From Flavobacterium gyeonganense (lineage in GTDB: Bacteria; Bacteroidota; Bacteroidia; Flavobacteriales; Flavobacteriaceae), in NCBI RefSeq assembly GCF_029625295.1, contig NZ_CP121112.1, forward strand, positions 434,001-498,000: a DNA stretch of 64,000 nucleotides, read 5' to 3'. Both the position numbers and the translations under genes were made by a program. The notes below the pieces were generated by a model. It had not been told where the DNA came from. It saw only the letters and a list, made by a program, of their open reading frames with translations, and did no database searches. Numbering within the stretch: the stretch's first letter is position 1; the number at the start of each line of letters is the position of its first letter. This document shows, piece by piece, positions 1 to 7,470 of this stretch.

Positions 1-94
1 CTGCAAGCCGAACAATGAAACTCCTGTTGAAGGGAACCGGAGTACCTGCCGTCAACACTATGGAGTTATCGTAAAGTTTTGAGAGAGAGTTACA

Positions 95-119
95 AGAGGC
101 AACTGAGCCTCTTTTTTTT
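95..119 (+). terminator. Rho-independent terminator
   Basis: A 6-7 bp stem (AGAGGC / GCCTCT, six-base loop) is followed by eight T on the plus strand. It would end a plus-strand transcript entering from before the window. Bases 1-94 upstream are not recognisably coding and I could not assign them. Confidence 0.6.
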
Positions 120-189
120 GGAGTAGATTTTCATTGGTTTTTCTCGTGTTTTCCTTCACCTTAGGACATAAGTTCCCTTACCCGTAAAA

Positions 190-1299
190 TTAACTTTCAC
201 GGGGAATTGGGTTTTGGCATCCGCCAAGATACCAAGCAGGTGGGCCTCGTTGGTCAAAAACCGCTATTGGGTGCAAATTGCCCGTTTTGCAACACGGACA
301 TTTGGGCAAAAATGTTTTTTTTGCTACTTTTTCCAAGACCTTTACTTGGAGTTTTGCTTGCAAAAGCTTTAGCTTCCCACGCTTCCAAGTGCTGCTCAAA
401 AAGCCATAATGACGAATCTTGACAAAGCGTTTGGGCAAAATATGCAACGAAAACCGACGGATAAACTCGCCGTGGGTCAATGTCATTTGCTTTTTGACTC
501 CCGCCACTCGGTAATCCTTGTAATCGAAAGTCACGTTTTCGTTGTCAATGCTTTTGATTCGGTGGTTGCTGATGGCGATTTTATGGGTATATCTCCCCAG
601 ATACTCCACCACCGAATTGGGACTTCCAAAAGGCTTTTTGGCAAAAACTACCCAAGACTTCTGCCATAAATGCTGCCGGATTTGCTCGTATTTTATGGGC
701 TCTTTTGCTTTGAGTTTCTGGCAATATTTTGCCCTAAACACTTTCGATAAAGCTTTTACGGGAAACAAGAATTTGCCGTCCGTTCGGCTGTTTTTCCACT
801 GTCCGTCTTTATCGATTCCTCCGCCAGGCACAATACAATGCAGGTGCGGATGAAGGCTCAACTGCTGTCCCCAGGTGTGCAAAACAGCAATCATTCCCAG
901 TTGTATTTCTTTGGCTTTGCCAAATTTTTGAAGCGTTTCCCAAGTCGCTTCAAACAGGGTGTCATACACCATTTTTGGTTGATGTATTGCTAAAGAATTA
1001 ATACTGTCGGGCAAGGTAAAAACCACGTGGAAGTATGGCACTGGCAAGAGTTCTGTACTTCGGGCTTCCATCCAATCCTCTCGCTTGTTACCCTGACATT
1101 TGGGACAATGTCTGTTCCTGCAAGAGTTGTAACTAATGGTCAGATTTCCACATTCATCACACCCATCGATATGACCGCCCAAATCGGCCGTTCGACATTT
1201 TTTGATGGCAGAAAGCGTGTGCAGTTGCCAAGTATTCAAGCCGTAGTTTTCGATTTTTGAGGCAATATTTCGCAGTACATCGGCTACTTCCGGTGGCAT
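190..1299 (-). CDS. IS91-family HUH transposase
   Basis: Rolling-circle (HUH/Y2) transposase of the IS91 family, 369 aa, which nicks and transfers single strands. The N-terminal zinc finger is visible as spaced cysteines ending in CRNRHCPKC (residues about 45-70). The metal-binding HUH motif is in LHPHLHCIVPGGG, followed by the catalytic segment YLGRYTHKIAISN, whose two tyrosines are four residues apart as in IS91. A C-terminal CPCC motif may be a second zinc site. The length fits the family and the ORF is intact. Its start overlaps the 3' end of the upstream tyrosine recombinase gene by about 16 bp, so the two are probably co-expressed as one mobile unit. The element ends (oriIS/terIS) were not identified. 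Confidence 0.9.
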   Translation of the reverse strand: MPPEVADVLRNIASKIENYGLNTWQLHTLSAIKKCRTADLGGHIDGCDECGNLTISYNSCRNRHCPKCQGNKREDWMEARSTELLPVPYFHVVFTLPDSINSLAIHQPKMVYDTLFEATWETLQKFGKAKEIQLGMIAVLHTWGQQLSLHPHLHCIVPGGGIDKDGQWKNSRTDGKFLFPVKALSKVFRAKYCQKLKAKEPIKYEQIRQHLWQKSWVVFAKKPFGSPNSVVEYLGRYTHKIAISNHRIKSIDNENVTFDYKDYRVAGVKKQMTLTHGEFIRRFSLHILPKRFVKIRHYGFLSSTWKRGKLKLLQAKLQVKVLEKVAKKTFLPKCPCCKTGNLHPIAVFDQRGPPAWYLGGCQNPIPRES

Positions 1300-2117
1300 T
1301 TCTCGAAAAGGGTATCCAGTGGACTAAAGATGCGTTGGCTCTCGAGTTGGGCAATCTGTAAATACTCCAAAGTGGTTTCTAGGTTTTGGTGTCCTAAAAG
1401 GTCTTTGAGGGTTATAATATCCATGCCATCTTCGAGTAAATGCGTGGCATAACTATGCCGAAGTGTGTGCGTGTGAACCTCTTTTTTGACACCAGATGCC
1501 TTGGCCACTTGCCTCACTACCCATTGCACGCCTCGCTGGCTGTACCGATTGTCAAAATCACCTCCTGCTCCATTAGGCAAAGGTTGCCCATTAAAAAGGT
1601 AATCTTGTGGTTTTTCGGCTTCGATATATTTTTTGAGCCCTCGTATTAAATGAACCGATAAAGGAACATAGCGGTCTTTTTTGCCTTTGCCTTGCACTAC
1701 TTTGAGTTGCTTTCTATCGAAATCTAAATCTTGTAATCGTACAGAACGTGCTTCCATACAACGCAATCCGCAACCATAAAGCAATCCAATAAGAATGCGA
1801 TGTTTGAGTAATTTAGCCCCTTGAAGCATGCCCCAAACTTCTTCTTTACTCAAAACAACGGGTAGTTTTTTCTCGTGTTTTATGAACGGTAAACCCAAGT
1901 ACTCATAAGGCAAGCCTTCTGATTTTAGAAGAAAGCGAAGACCATAAACACAATGTTTGAAATAAGTTTGTGAAGGGGTTTTGGACTTTTTCTGCTGGTA
2001 AAACAAGTAATCTTGTACTTGTTCAGGATCTAAATCCGTTGGGATTTTCCCAAAATACAATGATATAGAAGCAACATGTCGAGAATAATTATTAAAAGTA
2101 CTTTGACTTCTGCCCAA
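1284..2117 (-). CDS. Tyrosine recombinase of an IS91-like element (5' end frameshifted)
   Basis: XerC/D-type site-specific tyrosine recombinase of 277 aa as delimited. The catalytic set is present: Arg in GLRCMEA, Lys in QGKGKKDR, HTLRH, GHQ, and Tyr in TLEYLQI. The given start is a TTG inside the N-terminal SAM-like domain. The same frame is open upstream to about 2250 and encodes plausible N-terminal residues (for example FEELINRFERTISVLG), but it has no ATG. The nearest ATG, at 2235-2237 on the complement, lies in the +1 frame and is separated from the integrase frame by a run of eight A (2221-2228). A one-base slip there would restore a normal-length protein. Paired recombinase and IS91 transposase genes occur in other Bacteroidetes IS91-like elements. 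It lacks the extra integron-integrase segment before HTLRH, so I do not call it IntI. Confidence 0.85.
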   Translation of the reverse strand: MGRSQSTFNNYSRHVASISLYFGKIPTDLDPEQVQDYLFYQQKKSKTPSQTYFKHCVYGLRFLLKSEGLPYEYLGLPFIKHEKKLPVVLSKEEVWGMLQGAKLLKHRILIGLLYGCGLRCMEARSVRLQDLDFDRKQLKVVQGKGKKDRYVPLSVHLIRGLKKYIEAEKPQDYLFNGQPLPNGAGGDFDNRYSQRGVQWVVRQVAKASGVKKEVHTHTLRHSYATHLLEDGMDIITLKDLLGHQNLETTLEYLQIAQLESQRIFSPLDTLFEKCHRK

Positions 2118-2299
2118 TACCGAAATAGTACGTTCAAAACGATTGATGAGTTCCTCAAATCCTGGAACTTCTCGTTTAGCCTGGTTGAGAATTTTGTTTT
2201 CTCTTAATTCTTCAACATTCTTTTTTTTGTAGTCATATCTTACCGAATTTAATTATATTCGTAAGGTACAAAATCACGGTAAGTGCTACCGAAGGTTTA

Positions 2300-2432
2300 G
2301 TTCAACAGCCACTACAACAGATTTGGGCATTTGGCTTAATGGAAAGATGGTTTTGTATTTGGAATGATTTGGCAAATCCGAGAATAGGGCTTAATTTAGT
2401 CCCAAACCCGCTGTAGCGCCAGAACGTTGGGC
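2300..2432 (+). other. attC-like site 0
   Basis: The first box is GTTCAAC at 2300-2306. Arm 2308-2327 (ends GATTTGGG) pairs with 2401-2420 (starts CCCAAACC). The linker is AGAAC and the last box is GTTGGGC at 2426-2432, which fits the attC R' consensus GTTRRRY exactly. The internal sequence is about 88% identical by eye to site 3, including the stretch around TTTTGTATTTGGAATGATTT. Confidence 0.68.
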
Positions 2433-2466
2433 GTAATTGGCAGTAGACTACGGAGTTTCTTGCACA

Positions 2467-2630
2467 ATGAATTTTGGGGATATTTTTTTGGAATTCTGGA
2501 AGAATAAAGCATTTAGGCTTCAAGTCTTTCGATTGGGAATCGTAGAAAGCTCACTTTCAATACGTTTGACAACGTAAAAGACTTGGTTAAGTTATTAAAA
2601 ATAAATGAGAAAGTCAATACCGCAGAATAA
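2467..2630 (+). pseudogene. Small cassette A ORF, frameshifted
   Basis: From ATG at 2467 the frame encodes about 36 aa and then stops. A one-base shift at the T run near 2565-2567 joins it to an open frame ending at TAA 2628-2630, giving about 54 aa (MNFGDIFLEFWKNKAF..., ending KINEKVNTAE). The combined protein is plausible but I do not recognise it. It is the only coding candidate in cassette A (about 2427-2954). A 16-bp direct repeat, AGAATAAAGCATTTAG, lies inside it (2501-2516) and across its stop codon (2624-2639). Confidence 0.35.
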
Positions 2631-2682
2631 AGCATTTAGTTTTACTAACTTAAAATCTCAAAAATAATAGCGCCCCAAAATC

Positions 2683-2732
2683 CCAATTATTAACTTCGCC
2701 TAGCAGGCTTGCTAAGCAAAATAAATAATTGG
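2683..2732. repeat. Nested inverted repeat (hairpin) in cassette A
   Basis: CCAATTATT at 2683-2691 pairs with AATAATTGG at 2724-2732, and an inner stem GCCTAGCA pairs with TGCTAAGC. There is no T-run, so it is not a classic terminator. It lies in the otherwise empty 3' half of cassette A. Confidence 0.5.
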
Positions 2733-2828
2733 TTTCATTGATTTTGATTGTGTTGAAAGAAAGATTCGAGTAGTCTATCCAACTCCGTTACTGATAAAAA
2801 TTTGGATTGTCAATAGATCAGTAACTAC

Positions 2829-2960
2829 TCCCAACAGCGGTTTTGCAAAATGCCTTCGCTCTTTTGGATAAAATAGAACAAATTAAAAAATTTGGCTATT
2901 TTAGCTTTAATTAGTGAGCGACGAAGAGAAGGCACTTCGCAAAGCCGCGAAACGTTGTAG
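2829..2960 (+). other. attC-like site 1
   Basis: The first box TCCCAAC (2829-2835) matches the complement of the preceding GTTGGGC boundary at six of seven positions. The arms are GCGGTTTTGCAAAATGC (from 2837) and GCACTTCGCAAAGCCGC. The linker is GAAAC and the last box is GTTGTAG at 2954-2960. The long AT-rich centre contains a further inner palindrome (CTTCGCTC / GAGCGACGAAG). It separates cassette A from cassette B. Confidence 0.65.
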
Positions 2961-3053
2961 GTAATTGTAAAGAGCCGAAGCGTTAAAAAACAACGAAAGA
3001 AAATGCTTTGGAATAAAATTTATGCTATATTTGATATATTAATATATTTAATC

Positions 3054-3245
3054 ATGGAAGTTAAAGACGCACATATTGTAAAAGATGGTTATGACACTGG
3101 TGTAAGAGCTACATTTCAAGGTAAGATGTATGTCGATAAGAAAGTTTTCTTTAGCAGACCTGATGTTAGAAATGTTTTGAAAAATGTTATGGAATCTAAG
3201 GAATTAAAAGCACATATTGCTATTAACAGAAAGTATAAAAAATAA
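3054..3245 (+). CDS. Small cassette B protein, unknown function
   Basis: I chose the ATG at 3054 (63 aa, MEVKDAHIVKDGYDTGVRAT...) over the ATG at 3003, because the first 17 codons of the longer frame are hydrophobic and AT-rich and the protein-like composition starts at MEVKD. It is soluble and lysine-rich, with no recognised domain. Its stop overlaps the start of the following membrane-protein gene, so the two are likely co-translated as one cassette payload. The reading frame may begin at 3003 instead. Confidence 0.5.
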   Translation: MEVKDAHIVKDGYDTGVRATFQGKMYVDKKVFFSRPDVRNVLKNVMESKELKAHIAINRKYKK

Positions 3246-3973
3246 TGCCGTATAATATTTTCATACTTCCAATATTAACGGGGTATATTATATTAATAAA
3301 TTTTGTTTTATTTAAATATAAATATCAAAGACTCAACTCTCAAAGACTTCTTCTTAGCTCTATTTTAGCAGGATTAATTGCTACAAGTATTACTTTATTA
3401 TTTAGAGCAATCATAAAAACTATCTTCAATAATTTTGAAATTACACTTTATAAGTGGTTATACTCTTTTTTTCCAATAAAAGAAGTTCAGTATTTATGGA
3501 CATCTATTATAACACTTGTTGTTTTTTCATCATTAACTTTTATAATTAATTGGTATATAATCAAAAACAAAGGGAAAGCTTATACGTTAGCTAAAGCTAT
3601 CGAAAAAGAAGGAGATGAAATCGAACAATTATTTAAAGATTCGGCTATAACAGGAGAGTTAATGCAAATCACTTTAAATAATAATAAAGTTTATATAGGT
3701 TTCACAGATATATTACCAGAACCTAAAAAGACAAACTATTTAAAAATAACACCTGTTATGAGTGGTTACAGGGATTCTGAAACCAAGAACCTTACTATAA
3801 CAACAGAATATTTTAAAGTACTAAAGATATTTACTTCCGATTGTCCTAAATTTGATATTTACGATATTGATATTACAATAAAGCAAGATGAAATACTTAC
3901 GGCAAGTATATATGACCAAAATGTATTTAATCTTTTTAATAAGCCAAAAAAGAAAAAGAACAAAACCGCATAA
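3245..3973 (+). CDS. Cassette B membrane protein, three TM helices plus C-terminal cytoplasmic domain
   Basis: A 242 aa protein I do not recognise by family. Three hydrophobic segments (about residues 4-24, 38-58 and 85-106) precede a soluble domain. The soluble part (about 130-230) has a beta-rich pattern with GELMQITLNNNKVYIGF, TNYLKITP, SGYRD and LTITTEYFKVL, reminiscent of a small barrel fold. The protein ends in a lysine-rich tail. It starts one base before the end of the preceding small ORF and ends just before attC-like site 2. A membrane anchor with a cytoplasmic sensor-like domain would suit a defence, toxin or stress role, but that is inference only. Confidence 0.6.
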   Translation: MPYNIFILPILTGYIILINFVLFKYKYQRLNSQRLLLSSILAGLIATSITLLFRAIIKTIFNNFEITLYKWLYSFFPIKEVQYLWTSIITLVVFSSLTFIINWYIIKNKGKAYTLAKAIEKEGDEIEQLFKDSAITGELMQITLNNNKVYIGFTDILPEPKKTNYLKITPVMSGYRDSETKNLTITTEYFKVLKIFTSDCPKFDIYDIDITIKQDEILTASIYDQNVFNLFNKPKKKKNKTA

Positions 3974-3982
3974 AACAACTAC

Positions 3983-4117
3983 CTACAACAGCTACTAAGC
4001 AATATAGCGGTTTTGGTCTTGAATTTAAACATAATCTTGTACTGGGAAAATCGGCGAAAAACAGTAAAAACAAGGAATTTTAACCCCGCTACATCGCCTA
4101 GTAGCAAGACGTTATGC
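3983..4117 (+). other. attC-like site 2
   Basis: The first box CTACAAC (3983-3989) is the exact complement of the cassette B 5' boundary GTTGTAG at 2954, and the match extends to 10 bases. The arm AGCTACTAAGC..TATAGCGG pairs with CCGCTACAT..GCCTAGTAGC. The linker is AAGAC and the last box is GTTATGC (4111-4117). Confidence 0.68.
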
Positions 4118-4176
4118 GTCAGTTTAGAACAAAAGAGTGCCGAAAAGAAATAGAAATTCACAAACTTTAAAATAAA

Positions 4177-4758
4177 ATGTTATTAAGCTTTAAGGAACAA
4201 ATTATTGAAGATTTTCTAATTCCTTCTTTTATATTAAACGAGGGTGAAATTATTATTCTTGAAATTCCAAACGGCGTAGAATTTCAAAAAATTTCATCAA
4301 GATTAATTGAAATTTTAACCGAAATGTGTTCAGAAATTAAGTATGTAGAACATTTTAAAGAAAATTCATTTTTAAATAAATTGTTTCCAACAACAATTGG
4401 TCAATATTTAAAAAAATGTGACAAAAATTCAACTTACAAGAATAAAATTTATGAGATTGAATGGATGAAACCTGAAATCAAAATTAATTCTCTTGCAGGC
4501 AGTTACAGAAGATTATTGTCATTGTACAAAACATTGACTTTTACAAAAAACATAATAATAGATTTACTCGGTGTTGATCCTATTGGCGGAATTGAAATTT
4601 ATAAAATACTAAAGCAAAACCAAAAAGAAAATGGGAGTACGATTTTATTTGATTCTTGTAATGAGTTTGAAAAAGATTGCACAAATTTCATTAGAGCAAA
4701 ATATATAGGAACTGACGAAAGATATAAAGATTATAACAAAATAATGGCGGATAAATAA
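4177..4758 (+). CDS. Degenerate ABC-type ATPase-like protein in cassette C
   Basis: A 193 aa protein with the order of motifs of an ABC ATP-binding domain but without catalytic residues. ILEIPNGVEFQKIS (about 29-40) sits where the Walker A loop should be but lacks GKS/T. SLAGSYRRLLSL (105-116) resembles the signature loop and following helix. NIIIDLLGVDPIG (125-137) resembles Walker B plus D-loop but lacks the DE pair, and the switch histidine position (ILFDSC, about 156-161) is not His. It probably cannot hydrolyse ATP. A regulatory, decoy or partner role is inferred. It is the sole gene of cassette C and is delimited by attC-like sites 2 and 3. Confidence 0.6.
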   Translation: MLLSFKEQIIEDFLIPSFILNEGEIIILEIPNGVEFQKISSRLIEILTEMCSEIKYVEHFKENSFLNKLFPTTIGQYLKKCDKNSTYKNKIYEIEWMKPEIKINSLAGSYRRLLSLYKTLTFTKNIIIDLLGVDPIGGIEIYKILKQNQKENGSTILFDSCNEFEKDCTNFIRAKYIGTDERYKDYNKIMADK

Positions 4759-4768
4759 AAAACCGAAC

Positions 4769-4901
4769 GCATAACAGCTACTACAACGGATTTGGGCAAT
4801 AGGCTTAATGGAAAAATGGTTTTGTATTTGGAATGATTTGGCAAATCCGAAAAATGGGCTTAATTTAACCCCAAACCCGCTGTAGTACCAGAACGTCAGG
4901 C
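4769..4901 (+). other. attC-like site 3
   Basis: The first box GCATAAC (4769-4775) complements the cassette C boundary GTTATGC at 4111 exactly, extending to nine bases. The arm GCTACTACAACGGATTTGGG pairs with CCCAAACCCGCTGTAGTACC. The linker is AGAAC. The last box is GTCAGGC (4895-4901), one base off the GTT start, which suggests the terminal site has drifted. Its interior is a close copy of site 0. Confidence 0.65.
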
Positions 4902-5029
4902 TGTGAAAAAACCTCCTTTTTTCATTATTTCCTTAAAAATTAATGACACTACAATTCAAATAAAGCCTTGTGAGAAGGTTCTTTTTTTAGGTTGCAAATT
5001 TCATTGGATAAAAATCGCGCGTTGTATGT

Positions 5030-5745
5030 AGCTTTAAATAACCCATTTTTAGCAAAAGCAAGACTTTTGCCTTGTAGGGTGAGTTCCATTTTTGAAGTTT
5101 GGCTATCAGATCAGCAACGCCCAGTATATTGATACTGCGTTTGATGTTATACACCAGCATGATTAAGCTATGCTCTCCGTTTACTTTTTCGAGTCCCGTT
5201 AGTTGGTGTGGTTATAGCCCCATTGCCGTTTGATCGTACCAAAGATATGCTCGTTGATTTCCTGACGCTTGCGGTAGAGTTGGGTTTTCTGCATAGCGTT
5301 TGTTGTTCTCTTCAACTGCATCGGCATATTGGCTGCGGTCTATATCACGGCCTGCTGACCTGCTTGTGCATAAATGTTTTGCTGGGCATTCTCTGCATTT
5401 TGGGGTTCGGTATCTTTTAAACTCATAACTGTCCCTGTCTGTCGTTTTCTTATGCCAATGACCTGTAGTTTTGAGCGTTTCTCCCTGTGGACAAGTATAG
5501 GCATCTGTAGTTTGATCGTATTGGAACTTGGAGACCAAATAATCGGGATGGATATTTTCCTTATTTTTTCCTTGTTCGGGCTGTGCCACAATTGTTATGA
5601 TGTTGGCTTGTTTGCAGATTTCTATTTGTTTGCCGTTATGGTAGCCTTTGTCTGCCTAAGCGGTATAAGTTTTAATGACCAGATTCTCTTTGGTTTTAAG
5701 GGCAATTGTTGCTAAGGCATTGTAGTCGTTCTTGTTGCGAGCCAT
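5030..5745 (-). pseudogene. Remnant of an IS1182-type DDE transposase
   Basis: Only the C-terminal half is present, in broken frames on the minus strand. Fragments read ARNKNDYNALATIALKTKEN, then an in-frame stop before ADKGYHNGKQIEICKQANI. An intact 125-codon stretch follows (5212-5589) with the cysteine-rich segment TYTCPQGE...CRECPAKHLC. After that come EINEHIFGTIKRQWGYNHTN, a frameshift, and GLEKVNGEHSLIMLVYNIKR. This pattern fits IS1182/IS5-like DDE transposases of Bacteroidetes. The N-terminal half and clear terminal inverted repeats are missing. It abuts the end of the attC-like array, so mobile DNA has accumulated here. Confidence 0.75.
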
Positions 5746-5995
5746 TTCTGATCAATACCAAAACTGACAAATGCAATTGACATTAATGCAAATGTGGAGA
5801 TAACGGGTTTCAAATACCACATCAACAATACGAAAAACTTCAGTTTATGAATAAGCTTCTTATTGTTAACATCCGTACAATACGAAACTTATAAGCCTCC
5901 TACTTTTAATTTTGCCTGAAATTTAAGCTTTGGAAATATTATTACATTATAAAAACTTTATTTCATAACTTAGATTTCTTTTAAAGCGACATGCC

Positions 5996-6364
5996 ATGAC
6001 TAAGAAATCCATAGCCCGAAACTTCTTAAAGCTCGCTGCGACAGGGCATTCCCATGAAGCATTTCGTTTATATGTAAGCAAGGATTTTAAACACCATAAT
6101 GCCTATTTTAAAGGTGATGCCGACACACTTATGCTGGCTATGGAAGAATCTGCAAGGACCAATCCGAATAAGATTTTTAAAATTCATCATATTCTAAGTG
6201 ATGGTGATATGGTCGCAGTGCATTCACATGTTCAACAAAATTCAACAGATTCAGGTGTAGCTGTGGTTCATATATTTCGTTTTGAATCAGATAAAATAAT
6301 TGAGCTGTGGGATTTAGGACAGCCTATTCCAAAGAAAAGCATTAATGAAAATGGAATGTTTTAA
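5996..6364 (+). CDS. SnoaL-like / NTF2-like protein
   Basis: A 122 aa single-domain protein of the NTF2-like alpha+beta barrel superfamily. The pattern FKHHNAYF, then HHILSDGDMVAVHSHV and VVHIFRFESDKIIELWDLGQP is typical of SnoaL-like proteins (polyketide cyclase fold), whose substrates vary. There is no signal peptide, so it is cytoplasmic. The first gene of a long plus-strand run of small enzymes. The next gene starts about 60 bp downstream. The substrate cannot be told from sequence. Confidence 0.8.
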   Translation: MTKKSIARNFLKLAATGHSHEAFRLYVSKDFKHHNAYFKGDADTLMLAMEESARTNPNKIFKIHHILSDGDMVAVHSHVQQNSTDSGVAVVHIFRFESDKIIELWDLGQPIPKKSINENGMF

Positions 6365-6425
6365 ACTAAATTTTAACATAGAAAGAATACACAGAATAAA
6401 AAATCATCAAAACAAAATCACCGTA

Positions 6426-7466
6426 ATGAAGCTAATTAGAATATCCTTTATATTTTCTTTGTTTTTTCTTCTGTCCAGCTGCAATTCATTCGCTCAAAAA
6501 AAAGACTATACAAACCAAATTGACAGTTTAATTAAATTTGCCGAACCTAAATTTAATGGTGTCGTTCTAATTACCAAAAAAGGGAAAAAATTATATTCTA
6601 AAGTTCATGGTTTTAGCAATTTTGAAACCAAAAAGCCATTAAAATCGGACACTCAATTTGAAATTATGTCGAACAGCAAACAAATTGCTGCAGTCCTGAT
6701 TTTATTGGAAGTCGAAAGAGGTAAAATCGATCTGAATTCTCCAATAAAAAAATATCTGCCGGAACTTATCCAGCCCTGGGCAGATTCTGTTACCGTTCAT
6801 CAGCTTCTAAATCATTCACACGGCATTATTCATTTACAAAAACCTTTAGAATTTAAATCCGGAACACAATTTAAATACGGAAATCTAAATTTTAGCCTGC
6901 TTGGAAAGATTGTAGAATTCAGTACCCAAAAAAGTTATTCGGAAGTTGCAGATTCACTTTTTAAAAAATTAAAAATGAACCATACTTTTTGTTATTCTAA
7001 AGATAAAACTCAAAATCTGGCAACAGGATATTACAATGCAAAAAATGTTCTGAATCCGGTTAATTCCAGTCAGATTAACTCCGAAAACTTAGGCGCAGAC
7101 GGCATAATTTCAACTGCTGAAGATTTAGCTATCTGGAACAACAATCTCCATAAAGGAAAAATTCTAAAGGCTGAGTTGTACAAAATGATGACAACTAATA
7201 CCATTTTATCCCAACATAATTTCTTCGGAAAAGAAAAAGAAGGTTACGGCTACGGAATTAGAATTATCGAAAAAGATTCTGTAAAACATTTGGGACATAC
7301 TGGCCTTGGCGATGGATTTTCTTCTGTAAATTTGTATTTCCCCGAAAGTGATATAAGTTTGATTGTTTTAGAAAATCAGATGAATGAAGATTCTAATTTG
7401 TTTTATGCATCAGCATTCAAAATCAAAAATATTCTTTTGAAAAGTAATCTCTTCAATAAAAACTAA
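6426..7466 (+). CDS. Serine hydrolase, class C beta-lactamase/DD-peptidase fold, lipoprotein
   Basis: A 346 aa exported hydrolase. ATG 6426 is chosen because it starts a lipoprotein signal (MKLIRISFIFSLFFLLSSC) with a lipobox Cys; the longer frame from 6345 adds an implausible basic leader overlapping the previous gene. Catalytic motifs are SNSK (SxxK), YGN (YxN) and HTG in place of KTG. The family includes esterases, D-aminopeptidases and penicillin-binding-like enzymes, so a beta-lactamase call is not justified. Likely anchored in a membrane facing the periplasm. Confidence 0.85.
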   Translation: MKLIRISFIFSLFFLLSSCNSFAQKKDYTNQIDSLIKFAEPKFNGVVLITKKGKKLYSKVHGFSNFETKKPLKSDTQFEIMSNSKQIAAVLILLEVERGKIDLNSPIKKYLPELIQPWADSVTVHQLLNHSHGIIHLQKPLEFKSGTQFKYGNLNFSLLGKIVEFSTQKSYSEVADSLFKKLKMNHTFCYSKDKTQNLATGYYNAKNVLNPVNSSQINSENLGADGIISTAEDLAIWNNNLHKGKILKAELYKMMTTNTILSQHNFFGKEKEGYGYGIRIIEKDSVKHLGHTGLGDGFSSVNLYFPESDISLIVLENQMNEDSNLFYASAFKIKNILLKSNLFNKN

Positions 7467-7470
7467 TTCC

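Larger units (their letters stand above)
2300..4901. mobile_element. Integron-like cassette array without intI (CALIN-like)
   Basis: Four imperfect palindromes of near-equal length (133, 132, 135 and 133 nt) are spaced so that each interval carries one small gene unit. Each begins with an xxxxAAC box, then A, then a roughly 20 nt arm. Each ends with the complementary arm, a five-base linker (AGAAC, GAAAC or AAGAC), and a GTT- or GTC-led box. The 5' boundary box of each cassette is the reverse complement of the first box of the palindrome at that cassette's own 3' end (10/10 bases for cassette B, 9/9 for C, 6/7 for A). This is the arrangement produced when circular cassettes integrate at G^TT of attC. 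No integron integrase is seen in the window. Confidence 0.72.

Noticed and set aside
1..94. Possible part of a group II intron or other structured RNA
   Set aside because: The tract before the terminator has an intron-RNA look (GAACCGGAGTACC and neighbours), but no domain V or maturase is in the window, so it is left unassigned.
1284..2117. Integron integrase IntI
   Set aside because: The extra IntI-specific segment between the catalytic Lys and HTLRH is not visible and the gene overlaps an IS91 transposase, so it is treated as part of that element.
2302..2523. 73-codon minus-strand ORF
   Set aside because: It runs through attC-like site 0 and the cassette A start; composition follows the palindrome and not a protein.
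6426..7466. Antibiotic-resistance beta-lactamase
   Set aside because: Only general serine-hydrolase motifs are present, with HTG instead of KTG; nothing points to resistance.
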